64,000 bases of DNA from DAHUYF01 sp035553515. Lineage in GTDB: Bacteria > Pseudomonadota > Alphaproteobacteria > ATCC43930 > CGMCC-115725. Positions 26,918 through 36,341 of this stretch are shown here, one piece after another. A program made the translations under genes and the position numbers. The first letter of the stretch is position 1; each line of letters starts with the position of its first letter. The notes beneath the pieces are model-generated. The model had not been told where the DNA came from and did not search any database. It saw only the letters and a list, made by a program, of their open reading frames with translations. Location: NCBI GenBank assembly GCA_035553515.1, contig DATNDG010000070.1, positions 1-64,000 of the forward strand. Direction: 5' to 3'.

Positions 26918-28981
26918 ATGCCGAAACTCACCATCAATGGGATCGCGGTCGAGGTGCCGGCGGGCACCACGGTGTTGCAGGCCTGTCAGCAGGCCGGCGT
27001 CGAGGTCGCGCATTTCTGCTTTCACGAGCGGCTGGCGATCGCCGGCAATTGCCGCATGTGCCTCGTCGAGCAAGAGAAGGCGCCGAAGCCGATCGCCTCC
27101 TGCGCCATGCCGGTCGCCGAAGGCATGGTCATCCACACCGAGAGCGAGAAGGCCAAGAAGGCGCGCCGCGGCGTAATGGAGTTCCTGCTGATCAACCATC
27201 CGCTCGACTGCCCGATCTGCGACCAGGGCGGTGAGTGCGATTTGCAGGACCAGGCGATGGCTTACGGTTTCGACCGCGGGCGCTTCCTCGAGAACAAGCG
27301 CGCGGTCAAAGATAAGAACTTTGGGCCGCTGATCGCCACCAGCATGACGCGCTGCATCCATTGCACGCGGTGCATCCGCTTTCTCACCGATGTCGCTGGC
27401 GTGGAGGAGCTGGGCGCCACCGGTCGCGGCGAGAACATGGAGATATCGACTTATATCGAGCGTGCGCTGGGCTCGGAGCTCTCGGCCAATGTCATCGATC
27501 TCTGTCCGGTGGGCGCGCTGACTTCGAAGCCCTATGCCTTCGTCGCGCGCCCTTGGGAGCTGCGCAAGACCGAGTCGGTCGACGTGCTCGACGCGGTGGG
27601 CAGCAACATCCGAGTCGACAATCGCGGGGCGGCTGTGCTGCGCGTGCTGCCGCGGCTCAACGAGGATGTGAACGAGGAGTGGATTTCCGACAAGACGCGC
27701 TTTGCCGCCGATGGCCTGAGCCGGAGCCGTCTTGACCGGCCCTATCTGCGCCGCAACGGCACGCTGGTCGAGGTCGAATGGGCTGAAGCCTTCGCGGCAA
27801 TCGCCGAGCGTCTCTCCGGGCTTCCTGGCGGCCGGATCGCTGCGCTGGCCGGCGATCTGGCGGACTGCGAGGCGATGCTGGCGCTCAAGGATCTGATGGC
27901 AGCATTGGGATCGCCGCATCTCGATTGTCGGCAGGAAGGCGCAGCCCTCGATCCTGCTTGCCGCGCCGGCTACATCTTCAACGCGACGATCGCCGGCATC
28001 GAGAAGGCGGATGTCTGCCTCTTCATCGGTAGCGACGTCCGGCGCGAGGCGCCGATCATCAATGCGCGGCTGCGCAAGCGGTGGATGCAGGGGGGCTTTT
28101 CGGCGGCGGCAATCGGGCCGGCACTCGACCCGACTTTCCCGGTCGCCATGCTGGGGGAGGGGCCGGACACCCTGGCGGCACTCGTCGCCGGCAAGCATCC
28201 CTTCGCCGCGACCTTGCGCAGCGCCAAGCAGCCGATGCTGATCCTCGGGCAGGGAGCGCTGGCGCGGCCAGACGGCGCGGCGATCCTGGCGCTTGCGCGC
28301 AAGCTCGCCGGCGAGTTCAACATAGTGCGCGAGGGCTGGAACGGCTTCAACGTGCTGCATACCGCCGCGGCACGCGTCGGCGCGCTCGATCTCGGCTTCG
28401 TGCCGGGGGCGGGGGGCCGCGACACGGCAGGCATCATCCAGGGCTGCGCCAGCGGCGAGATCGCCGTCGTGTACCTTCTCGGGGCAGACGAGATCGATAT
28501 GACCCGTCTCGGCAAGGCGTTCGTCATCTATCAGGGGCATCATGGCGATGCCGGCGCGCGACGAGCCGACGTGGTGCTGCCGGGCGCCGCCTACACGGAG
28601 AAGGATGCGACCTACGTCAACACCGAAGGTCGGGTCCAGCTCGGCCGCCGTTCCGTGTTTCCGCCCGGCGACGCGCGCGAGGACTGGAAGATCCTGCGGG
28701 CGCTGTCCGAGGCGCTCGGCCGCAAACTCCCCTACGATTCGCTGGGACAGTTGCGCAAGCGGATGCTGACGGTGAATCCGGTCTTCGCGGCGGTCGACGA
28801 GATCGTCCCGGCCGTCTGGGGGAGCTTCGGTCGCGAGGGGGCGCCGGCTGCGGCTCCCTTCGCCTACGCCATCGCCGATTTCTACCGGACCGATCCGATC
28901 AGCCGCGCCTCGCCGACCATGGCAGAATGCGCCGCAGTCTTCGGCTCCGCCGCACGCGGAAAGACCGGCACCCATGGTTGA
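26918..28981 (+). CDS. nuoG: NADH-quinone oxidoreductase subunit G
   Basis: The 75-kDa subunit that wires electrons from NuoF toward NuoI. 687 residues. N1b ligands Cys34, Cys45, Cys48 and Cys62; N5 ligands His94, Cys98, Cys101 and Cys107 (PLDCPICDQGGECDLQDQ); and N4 motif CIHCTRCIRF with a later Cys in VIDLCPVGALTSKP. A molybdopterin-oxidoreductase-like C-terminal domain follows, without cofactor ligands. No extra N7 cluster motif was noticed. The stop overlaps nuoH by 8 bases. Confidence 0.97.
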   Translation: MPKLTINGIAVEVPAGTTVLQACQQAGVEVAHFCFHERLAIAGNCRMCLVEQEKAPKPIASCAMPVAEGMVIHTESEKAKKARRGVMEFLLINHPLDCPICDQGGECDLQDQAMAYGFDRGRFLENKRAVKDKNFGPLIATSMTRCIHCTRCIRFLTDVAGVEELGATGRGENMEISTYIERALGSELSANVIDLCPVGALTSKPYAFVARPWELRKTESVDVLDAVGSNIRVDNRGAAVLRVLPRLNEDVNEEWISDKTRFAADGLSRSRLDRPYLRRNGTLVEVEWAEAFAAIAERLSGLPGGRIAALAGDLADCEAMLALKDLMAALGSPHLDCRQEGAALDPACRAGYIFNATIAGIEKADVCLFIGSDVRREAPIINARLRKRWMQGGFSAAAIGPALDPTFPVAMLGEGPDTLAALVAGKHPFAATLRSAKQPMLILGQGALARPDGAAILALARKLAGEFNIVREGWNGFNVLHTAAARVGALDLGFVPGAGGRDTAGIIQGCASGEIAVVYLLGADEIDMTRLGKAFVIYQGHHGDAGARRADVVLPGAAYTEKDATYVNTEGRVQLGRRSVFPPGDAREDWKILRALSEALGRKLPYDSLGQLRKRMLTVNPVFAAVDEIVPAVWGSFGREGAPAAAPFAYAIADFYRTDPISRASPTMAECAAVFGSAARGKTGTHG

Positions 28982-29996
28982 TTTCGTCCACGGCTACGTC
29001 GTGCCAACGGCGCTCACGGTCGTCGAGATCCTGGCGATCATCGTTCCGGTGCTGATCGGCGTGGCGTATCTCACTTATGCCGAGCGCAAAGTCCTCGCCT
29101 GGGCGCAGATCCGCAAGGGACCGAACGTCGTCGGGCCCTTCGGGCTGCTGCAGCCCTTCGCCGACGGGCTGAAGCTGCTGCTCAAGGAGACGGTAATCCC
29201 GAGCGGCGCCAATCGTGTCGTCTTCGTCGCGGCGCCGATCCTCACCTTCGGGCTCAGCCTCATCGCCTGGGCGGTGATTCCCTTCTCGCAGGGCGTGGTG
29301 CTCGCCAACATTAATGTCGGCATCCTCTATCTCTTCGCGATCAGCTCGCTCGGCGTCTACGGCATCGTGATGGCGGGCTGGTCGTCGAACTCGAAATACG
29401 CCTTCCTCGGCGCGCTCCGCTCGGCGGCGCAGATGGTCTCCTACGAAGTCTCGATGGGCTTCGTCATCGTCACGGTGCTGCTGTGCGCCGGTTCGCTCAA
29501 TCTGAGCGCCATCGTCGAGTCGCAGCGACACATCTGGTACTGCATTCCGCTCTTCCCGATGTTCATCGTTTTCTTCGTCTCGGTGCTGGCCGAGACGAAC
29601 CGCTCGCCCTTCGATCTGCCGGAAGGCGAGAGCGAGCTCGTTGCCGGCTTCTTCGTCGAATACTCGGCGATGGCCTTCGCGCTCTTCTATCTCGGCGAAT
29701 ACGGCAACATGATCCTGATGAGCGCGATGACTTCCATTCTCTTCCTCGGCGGCTGGCTTGCGCCCTTCAACATCCAGCCGTTCTCCGGCATCGGCGCAGA
29801 TGCCTGGGGCGTCTTCTGGTTCGCCGCGAAAGTGGCATTCGTGCTTTTCTGCTTCCTCTGGGTGCGTGCCACCATGCCGCGCTTCCGCTACGACCAGCTC
29901 ATGCGGCTCGGTTGGAAGGTGTTCCTGCCGGTGTCGCTGTTCTGGCTGGTGCTGACCGCGGGCGTGCTGGTGGGCATGGGCTGGCTGCCGGCATAG
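28974..29996 (+). CDS. nuoH: NADH-quinone oxidoreductase subunit H
   Basis: Membrane subunit that completes the quinone chamber. 340 residues with about eight helices. Family motifs YAERKVLAWAQIRKGPNVVGP (in parts: ERKVLAW, RKGPNVVGPFG) and the acidic loop ETNRSPFDLPEGESELVAG (ETNRSPFDLPEGE) that links quinone to proton pumping are intact. The start is at ATG 28974, overlapping nuoG. Confidence 0.97.
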   Translation: MVDFVHGYVVPTALTVVEILAIIVPVLIGVAYLTYAERKVLAWAQIRKGPNVVGPFGLLQPFADGLKLLLKETVIPSGANRVVFVAAPILTFGLSLIAWAVIPFSQGVVLANINVGILYLFAISSLGVYGIVMAGWSSNSKYAFLGALRSAAQMVSYEVSMGFVIVTVLLCAGSLNLSAIVESQRHIWYCIPLFPMFIVFFVSVLAETNRSPFDLPEGESELVAGFFVEYSAMAFALFYLGEYGNMILMSAMTSILFLGGWLAPFNIQPFSGIGADAWGVFWFAAKVAFVLFCFLWVRATMPRFRYDQLMRLGWKVFLPVSLFWLVLTAGVLVGMGWLPA

Positions 29997-30005
29997 GGAC
30001 CGACC

Positions 30006-30494
30006 ATGGCTTTCCTCGATCGCGGCGCGCGCGCCGTCCTGCTTTCCGAACTGGCCGCGGGCATGTGGATGACCTTGAAGCACATGTTCAAGCGGCCGGT
30101 GACCGTGAACTACCCCTACGAGAAGGGGCCGATCTCGCCGCGTTTCCGCGGCGAGCACGCGCTCCGGCGCTATCCCAATGGCGAGGAACGATGCATCGCC
30201 TGCAAACTCTGCGAGGCGGTATGCCCGGCGCTCGCCATCACCATCGAGGCCGAGCCGCGCGAGGATGGCAGCCGGCGCACGACGCGCTACGACATCGATA
30301 TGACGAAGTGCATCTATTGCGGCTTCTGCCAGGAAGCCTGCCCGGTCGATGCCATCGTCGAAGGGCCGAATTTCGAGTTCTCGACCGAGACGCGCGAGGA
30401 GCTCTTCTACGACAAGGACAAGCTGCTGGCGAATGGCGATCGCTGGGAGGCTCAGATCGCGCACAACCTTGCTATCGACGCGCCCTACCGGTGA
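30006..30494 (+). CDS. nuoI: NADH-quinone oxidoreductase subunit I
   Basis: Ferredoxin-like subunit carrying 4Fe-4S clusters N6a and N6b between NuoG and NuoB. 162 residues with two full motifs: Cys63, 66, 69, 73 (CIACKLCEAVCP) and Cys102, 105, 108, 112 (CIYCGFCQEACP). An amphipathic N-terminal helix probably lies on the membrane. It starts 9 bases after nuoH and ends 7 bases before nuoJ. Confidence 0.97.
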   Translation: MAFLDRGARAVLLSELAAGMWMTLKHMFKRPVTVNYPYEKGPISPRFRGEHALRRYPNGEERCIACKLCEAVCPALAITIEAEPREDGSRRTTRYDIDMTKCIYCGFCQEACPVDAIVEGPNFEFSTETREELFYDKDKLLANGDRWEAQIAHNLAIDAPYR

Positions 30495-30501
30495 GCGCAC
30501 C

Positions 30502-31116
30502 ATGATCGTCCAGGCCATCTGCTTCTATATCTTCGCCGCGATCACCGTGGGCGCCGGGGTCATGGTCATATCGGCGCGCAATCCCGTCCATTCGGTGCTG
30601 TTTCTCATTCTCGCATTCTTCAACGCGGCGGGCCTCTTCGTGCTGATGGGGGCCGAGTTCCTGGCGCTGATCCTGGTCATCGTCTATGTCGGTGCGGTCG
30701 CGGTTCTCTTCCTTTTCGTCGTGATGATGCTCGACATCAATTTCGTCGAATTGCGGCAAGGCTTCCTGCAATACCTGCCGATCGGCGTGGTGATCGGCGT
30801 CGTGCTCTTTGTCGAGCTGCTCATGGTGTTCCTCGCCTGGGCGGTGGCGCCCGACGTGGTGAAGGCGATCGCTGCGCCCATTCCGCAGATGACCAGCGTC
30901 ACCAACACGGAGGCGCTGGGACAGCTCCTCTACACGCGATACGTCTACGCCTTCCAGGCCGCCGGCATGGTGCTGCTCGTCGCCATGGTGGGGGCCATCG
31001 TGCTGACGCTTCGTGCGCGCGAGGGTGTGCGCCGGCAGAACATCGGGCGGCAGGTGGGGCGCCTGCGCTCGGAGACGCTCGAAGTCGTCAAGGTTCGGAC
31101 GCGCGAGGGGGTGTGA
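30502..31116 (+). CDS. nuoJ: NADH-quinone oxidoreductase subunit J
   Basis: Membrane subunit with five helices, 204 residues. The third-helix segment YVGAVAVLFLFVVMMLDI, including the pi-bulge region, is conserved. The C-terminal cytoplasmic tail is basic (REGVRRQNIGRQVGR). The start at ATG 30502 preserves the normal helix 1 (MIVQAICFYIF); the frame is open further upstream, but that part shadows nuoI. Confidence 0.95.
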   Translation: MIVQAICFYIFAAITVGAGVMVISARNPVHSVLFLILAFFNAAGLFVLMGAEFLALILVIVYVGAVAVLFLFVVMMLDINFVELRQGFLQYLPIGVVIGVVLFVELLMVFLAWAVAPDVVKAIAAPIPQMTSVTNTEALGQLLYTRYVYAFQAAGMVLLVAMVGAIVLTLRAREGVRRQNIGRQVGRLRSETLEVVKVRTREGV

Positions 31117-31120
31117 CGTC

Positions 31121-31432
31121 ATGCTACAGATCGGCCTTGCTCACTACCTCACCGTTGCGGCGATCCTGTTCACGCTGGGCATCTTCGGCATCTTCCTCAA
31201 CCGGAAGAACGTCATCATCATCCTGATGTCGATCGAGCTGATGCTGCTGGCCGTGAATATCAACTTCGTTGCCTTCTCGGCCTTCCTGCACGACCTCGTC
31301 GGCCAGGTCTTCGCCATGTTCGTGCTGACGGTGGCGGCGGCCGAGGCGGCCATCGGGCTTGCGATCCTCGTCGTCTACTTCCGCAACCGCGGCAGCATCG
31401 CCGTCGAAGACATCAACCTCATGAAGGGCTAA
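31121..31432 (+). CDS. nuoK: NADH-quinone oxidoreductase subunit K
   Basis: Small membrane subunit (103 residues, three helices) related to MrpC. The conserved Glu in SIELMLLAVN (helix 2, about residue 36) and a second in VAAAEAAIGLAILV (helix 3, about residue 72) are part of the proton path. It starts 4 bases after nuoJ. Confidence 0.96.
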   Translation: MLQIGLAHYLTVAAILFTLGIFGIFLNRKNVIIILMSIELMLLAVNINFVAFSAFLHDLVGQVFAMFVLTVAAAEAAIGLAILVVYFRNRGSIAVEDINLMKG

Positions 31433-31436
31433 TCCG

Positions 31437-33371
31437 GTGACGGTCGCTGCCATCTTCCTGCCGCTCCTCGGGGCGTTCATCGCAGGCTTCTTCGGCCGCT
31501 GGATCGGCAATCGCGGCTCGCAGATCGTCACCTGCGCCGGCGTTGGCCTGGCCGCGTTCTTCGGCATCGCGCTCTTCGTCGAGGTGGCTCTCAACGGCCA
31601 CAGCGTGACCACGCCGCTCTTCAGCTGGATCGACACCGGCGACCTGCAGGTGCAGTGGGCGCTCCGCTTCGATCCGCTGAGCGCGGTGATGGTAGCCGTG
31701 GTGACCGTCGTCTCTTCGATGGTCCATGTCTACTCGATCGGTTACATGGCGCACGACAAGTCCATTCCGCGCTTCATGTCCTATCTGAGCTTCTTTACTT
31801 TCTTCATGCTGATGCTGGTGACGGCCGACAATTTCGTACAGCTGTTCTTCGGCTGGGAAGGGGTCGGACTCTGCTCCTATCTGCTGATCGGCTTCTGGTA
31901 CGACCGGCCGGCGGCCAATGCGGCGGCAATCAAGGCCTTCGTCGTTAACCGCATCGGCGATTTCGGCTTCGCCCTCGGGATATTCGCGGTCTATGCGCTT
32001 TTCGGCTCGCTCCAGTTCGGTGCGGTCTTCGACGCGGCGCCCAACTTCGCCCATACCAACTTCACCTTCCTCGGCTGGCAGGTGGACGCGCTCACCGTCA
32101 CCTGCATCCTGCTGTTCGTGGGTGCCATGGGAAAATCGGCGCAGCTCGGCCTCCACACCTGGCTGCCGGACGCAATGGAGGGGCCGACCCCGGTCTCAGC
32201 GCTCATCCATGCCGCGACCATGGTGACCGCCGGTGTCTTCATGGTGGCGCGGCTCTCGCCGCTCTTTGAATATGCGCCCGTGGCGCTCGCTGTCGTCTGC
32301 GTCGTCGGCGGCACCACGGCGATGTTCGCCGCCAGCGTCGGCATGGCGCAGAATGACATCAAGCGGGTCATCGCCTATTCGACCTGTAGCCAGCTCGGTT
32401 ACATGTTCTTCGCCCTCGGCGTCTCCGCCTATTCGGCAGCGATCTTCCATCTCATGACCCATGCCTTCTTCAAGGCGCTGCTGTTCCTGGGGGCGGGTTC
32501 GGTCATTCACGCCATGTCGGGCGAGCAGGACATGCGCAAGATGGGCGGCATCTGGCGGCTCGTGCCAGCCACCTACGTCCTGATGTGGATCGGGAGCCTG
32601 GCGCTTGCCGGGATTCCGCCCTTTGCCGGCTATTTCTCGAAGGACGTGATCATCGAGGCGGCCTGGGCCGCAGGTACGGGCGTCGGGCGCTATGCCTTCT
32701 GGCTCGGCGTCTTCGCCGCCTTCCTCACCGCTTTCTACTCCTGGCGGCTCATCTTCCTGACCTTCCACGGCAAGCCACGTGCCGACGCCGAGGTGATGCA
32801 CCACGTGCACGAATCGCCGCAGGTGATGATCCTGCCGCTGATCGTGCTGGCTGCTGGCGCTACCTTTGCCGGTTGGCTCGGCTACGGGCATTTCGTCGGC
32901 GAGGGACGCGAGAGCTTCTGGCGCGACTCCATTCTCGTGCTGCCGAACCATCCGAGCCTGGAGGGAGCGCATCACGTGCCCGGCTGGGTCGAGCAACTGC
33001 CGCTCGTGATGGGTCTGCTGGGCATCGCTGTCGCCTGGCTCGCCTATATCTGGCGGCCAGGGATTCCGGCCGTTGTCGCCCGACGCTTCCGCACCATTTA
33101 CCTGTTCCTGCTGAACAAGTGGTACTTCGACGAGCTCTATGATGCGCTGTTCGTGCGGCCGGCCATGGCGCTCGGATTCGAGTTCTGGAAAAAGGGCGAC
33201 GGTGCCGTGATCGACGGGCTCGGGCCCGACGGCATCGCTTCGACCACGACGCGGCTTGCGGTGCGCGCGAGCCGGCTGCAGACCGGCTATCTCTATCACT
33301 ATGCCTTCGTCATGCTGATCGGTGTGGTCTTGCTCGTTTCCTGGTATCTGCTGCGACAGGTCGGGAGCTGA
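31437..33371 (+). CDS. nuoL: NADH-quinone oxidoreductase subunit L
   Basis: The distal antiporter-like proton-pumping subunit with the long lateral helix. 644 residues. The conserved GWEGVGLCSYLLIGFW region (in parts: FFGWEGVGLCSYLL) holds the key Glu, and HTWLPDAMEGPTPVSALIHAATMV (HTWLPDAMEGPTP) the helix-7 Lys/His region. The start codon is GTG at 31437, 4 bases after nuoK; CCGGTG leaves only a weak ribosome site, so translational coupling is likely. Confidence 0.96.
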   Translation: MTVAAIFLPLLGAFIAGFFGRWIGNRGSQIVTCAGVGLAAFFGIALFVEVALNGHSVTTPLFSWIDTGDLQVQWALRFDPLSAVMVAVVTVVSSMVHVYSIGYMAHDKSIPRFMSYLSFFTFFMLMLVTADNFVQLFFGWEGVGLCSYLLIGFWYDRPAANAAAIKAFVVNRIGDFGFALGIFAVYALFGSLQFGAVFDAAPNFAHTNFTFLGWQVDALTVTCILLFVGAMGKSAQLGLHTWLPDAMEGPTPVSALIHAATMVTAGVFMVARLSPLFEYAPVALAVVCVVGGTTAMFAASVGMAQNDIKRVIAYSTCSQLGYMFFALGVSAYSAAIFHLMTHAFFKALLFLGAGSVIHAMSGEQDMRKMGGIWRLVPATYVLMWIGSLALAGIPPFAGYFSKDVIIEAAWAAGTGVGRYAFWLGVFAAFLTAFYSWRLIFLTFHGKPRADAEVMHHVHESPQVMILPLIVLAAGATFAGWLGYGHFVGEGRESFWRDSILVLPNHPSLEGAHHVPGWVEQLPLVMGLLGIAVAWLAYIWRPGIPAVVARRFRTIYLFLLNKWYFDELYDALFVRPAMALGFEFWKKGDGAVIDGLGPDGIASTTTRLAVRASRLQTGYLYHYAFVMLIGVVLLVSWYLLRQVGS

Positions 33372-33377
33372 GCCGCT

Positions 33378-34892
33378 ATGCAGAACTGGCCTCTCCTGAC
33401 GCTCGTCATCTTCCTGCCGCTGGTGGGCGTGCTCTTCATCCTCGTTCTGCGCGGCGAGGAGACGGCGGTTGCGCGCAACGCCCGCTGGATCGCCCTCTGG
33501 ACGTCGCTGATCGATTTGCTGCTGTCGCTCGCGCTCTGGGCCTATTTCGATCCGAGCCGCGCTGACTTCCAGTTCGTCGAGGTGGCGCAGTGGCTGCCCG
33601 GCTTCCACATCGCCTATCATCTCGGCATCGATGGCATCTCTCTGTTCTTCGTTCTGCTGTCGACGTTCTTGACGCCGATCTGCGTCGTCTCCAGCTGGGC
33701 GTCGATCACCACCCGCGTCAAGGAATACATGATCGCGTTTCTGGTCATGGAAACGCTGATGGTCGGCATGTTCTGCGCCCTCGACTTCGTCCTCTTCTAC
33801 ATCTTCTTCGAGGGCGTGCTGATCCCGATGTTCCTGATCATCGGCGTCTGGGGCGGCCCGCGGCGCGTCTATGCGGCCTTCAAGTTCTTTCTCTATACGC
33901 TGCTCGGCTCCGTGCTGATGCTGCTGGCCATCCTGACGGTCTATTATCAGGTCGGCTCGACCGACATCGTCGAGGCGCTCAACACCAGCTTCCCGCCGAC
34001 CCTGCAAATCTGGTTGTGGCTCGCCTTCTTCGCCTCCTTCGCTGTTAAGGTGCCGATGTGGCCGGTGCACACCTGGCTGCCGGACGCGCATGTCGAGGCG
34101 CCGACCGCGGGCTCGGTCATCCTGGCCGGCGTGCTGCTGAAGATGGGAGGCTACGGCTTCATCCGCTTCTCGCTGCCGCTCTTCCCGGTGGCCTCGCACG
34201 AGCTTGCGCCCTTCATTTTCACGCTGAGCGTCGTTGCCATCATCTACACGTCCCTGGTGGCGCTCGCCCAGGAAGACATGAAGAAGCTCATCGCCTACTC
34301 GTCCGTGGCGCATATGGGCATCGTCACCATGGGTACCTTCACCATGACGGCGGAAGGGCTGCAGGGCGCCATGGTGCAGATGCTGAGTCACGGCGTTGTT
34401 TCGGCCGCGCTCTTCCTCTGCGTCGGCGTGGTCTACGACCGGTTGCACACGCGCGAGATCGCGCGCTACGGCGGGCTTGCCGACAACATGCCGAAATACG
34501 CCGCGGTGTTCATGGTGTTCATGCTGGCCTCGATCGGTCTCCCGGGCACGAGCGGCTTCGTCGGCGAGTTCCTCTCGCTGGTAGGCGCCTTCGAGATCAA
34601 CACCTGGGTGGCGTTCTTCGCCACCACCGGCATGATCCTCAGCGCCGCCTACATGCTTTACCTCTATCGACGGGTCATCTTCGGCATCATCACCCGCGCC
34701 GACGTGCGCGCCATGCTCGATCTCCATTGGCGCGAGGTCGCGGTCTTCGCACCGATGATTGCGGTCGTGCTGTGGATGGGGATCTATCCGAACTCTTTCC
34801 TGAAACCCATGCAACCCTCACTCGCCAGGCTCATCGAGCATGTTCAGCTCTCGCTCCATGAGAACGCGGCGCAGAAGCTCGCGGAACGTTGA
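33378..34892 (+). CDS. nuoM: NADH-quinone oxidoreductase subunit M
   Basis: Antiporter-like membrane subunit, 504 residues with about 14 helices. Visible motifs: YHLGIDGISLFFVLLS, the helix-5 Glu in FLVMETLMVGMF, and VPMWPVHTWLPDAHVEAPTAGS (PVHTWLPDAHVEAPT). It starts 6 bases after nuoL and ends 3 bases before nuoN. Confidence 0.96.
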   Translation: MQNWPLLTLVIFLPLVGVLFILVLRGEETAVARNARWIALWTSLIDLLLSLALWAYFDPSRADFQFVEVAQWLPGFHIAYHLGIDGISLFFVLLSTFLTPICVVSSWASITTRVKEYMIAFLVMETLMVGMFCALDFVLFYIFFEGVLIPMFLIIGVWGGPRRVYAAFKFFLYTLLGSVLMLLAILTVYYQVGSTDIVEALNTSFPPTLQIWLWLAFFASFAVKVPMWPVHTWLPDAHVEAPTAGSVILAGVLLKMGGYGFIRFSLPLFPVASHELAPFIFTLSVVAIIYTSLVALAQEDMKKLIAYSSVAHMGIVTMGTFTMTAEGLQGAMVQMLSHGVVSAALFLCVGVVYDRLHTREIARYGGLADNMPKYAAVFMVFMLASIGLPGTSGFVGEFLSLVGAFEINTWVAFFATTGMILSAAYMLYLYRRVIFGIITRADVRAMLDLHWREVAVFAPMIAVVLWMGIYPNSFLKPMQPSLARLIEHVQLSLHENAAQKLAER

Positions 34893-34895
34893 ACG

Positions 34896-36341
34896 ATGCA
34901 AGCGCTCCCCAATTTCCTCCCCGCGCTGCCCGAGATGTTCCTGGCGGCAAGCGCCATGGTGCTGCTGATCCTGGGTGTGCTCCAGCACGGCCACCATGTC
35001 GCGCGCGAGATTTCCTGGCTCGCGGTCATCGTCCTTATCGTCGCCATCGTGTTGGTGTCCGGCTTCGGCGGCGAGCGGCGGGTAAGCCTCTACGGCATGA
35101 TGGTCACCGATGGCTTCGGGGCCTTCATGAGCGTGCTCGTGCTGATCGGCGCCGCGCTTTCGATCATCCTGGCGATGCGCTTCAACGAGCAGGAGGGCGT
35201 GGCGCGGTTCGAGTTCCCGGTACTCGTCCTGCTGTCCGTCACCGGCATGCTGATGATGATCACCGCCAACGATCTCATCGCGCTCTATATCGGGTTGGAG
35301 CTGCAGAACCTGGCGCTTTACGTCCTCGCGAGCTTCCAGCGCGATCAGACTCGGTCGAGCGAGGCCGGGCTCAAGTATTTCGTCCTCGGTGCGCTTTCTT
35401 CGGGCATGCTGCTCTATGGCGCATCGTTGGTCTACGGCTTCGCGGGCACCACCAATTTCGACATGCTGGCGCATACGCTCGATGCGGCGACGATGTCGCT
35501 GGGTCTCATCGTCGGTATCGTCTTCGTCGCGGTCGGGCTCGCCTTCAAGGTGTCGGCGGTGCCCTTCCACATGTGGACGCCTGACGTTTACGAAGGCTCG
35601 CCGACCCCGGTCACGGCGTTCTTCTCGGTTGCCCCCAAGATGGCGGCGATGGCGCTGTTCGTGCGGGTGATGATCTACGCCTTCGGCGAACTCGTCGATC
35701 AGTGGCAGCAGATCATCATGGCAATCTCCGTCGCCTCGATGATCCTGGGGGCCTTCGCCGCGATCAATCAGCGCAACATCAAACGGCTGATGGCCTACAG
35801 CTCGATCGGCCATGTCGGTTATGCGCTAATCGGGCTGGCGGCGGGCACGCCGGCCGGCGTGCGCGGCATCCTCGTCTACATGGCGATCTACCTCTTCATG
35901 AATATCGGCACCTTCGGCGTCATCCTGTGCATGCGCCGCGAGGGCCGTTTGGTCGAGGATATCGGGGATCTTGCCGGGCTGGCGCGGACGCGGCCGATGC
36001 TGGCGGCGGCACTCGGCATCTTCATGTTCTCGCTGGCAGGCATCCCGCCGCTCGCCGGATTCTTCGCCAAGTTCTACATCTTCATGGCGGCCATCGATGC
36101 GCGCCTCTTCTGGCTCGCCGTCCTCGGCGTGGTGACCAGCGTGGTCGGCGCCTACTACTATGTGCGCATCGTCAAGATCATGTATTTCGACGAACCGGCC
36201 GGCGCCTTCGACCTCACCATCGGCCGCGAGCTGCAGGCGGTGCTGTTGATCTCGGCGGCGGTGATCCTGCTCTTCGTGGTCTTCCCCGCGCCGATCGTCG
36301 GTACCGCCGAGTTTGCCAGCGCTACGCTCTTTCCGGGATGA
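34896..36341 (+). CDS. nuoN: NADH-quinone oxidoreductase subunit N
   Basis: Third antiporter-like subunit, next to NuoK. 481 residues with about 14 helices; LYIGLELQNLALYVLASF holds the conserved Glu, and FKVSAVPFHMWTPDVYEGSPTP (VPFHMWTPDVYEGSPTP) is the helix-7 signature. Last gene of the complex I set; its stop overlaps birA (ATGA), so complex I and the following genes probably share a transcript. Confidence 0.96.
   Translation: MQALPNFLPALPEMFLAASAMVLLILGVLQHGHHVAREISWLAVIVLIVAIVLVSGFGGERRVSLYGMMVTDGFGAFMSVLVLIGAALSIILAMRFNEQEGVARFEFPVLVLLSVTGMLMMITANDLIALYIGLELQNLALYVLASFQRDQTRSSEAGLKYFVLGALSSGMLLYGASLVYGFAGTTNFDMLAHTLDAATMSLGLIVGIVFVAVGLAFKVSAVPFHMWTPDVYEGSPTPVTAFFSVAPKMAAMALFVRVMIYAFGELVDQWQQIIMAISVASMILGAFAAINQRNIKRLMAYSSIGHVGYALIGLAAGTPAGVRGILVYMAIYLFMNIGTFGVILCMRREGRLVEDIGDLAGLARTRPMLAAALGIFMFSLAGIPPLAGFFAKFYIFMAAIDARLFWLAVLGVVTSVVGAYYYVRIVKIMYFDEPAGAFDLTIGRELQAVLLISAAVILLFVVFPAPIVGTAEFASATLFPG

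Noticed and set aside
26765..28975. A 736-codon minus-strand frame opposite nuoG
   Set aside because: nuoG has all cluster ligands and normal length; the other strand has no recognisable motif.
32196..34814. An 872-codon open frame on the minus strand, rich in His, Glu and Asp
   Set aside because: It is antisense to nuoL and nuoM. The acidic composition is what the complement of hydrophobic membrane codons gives.
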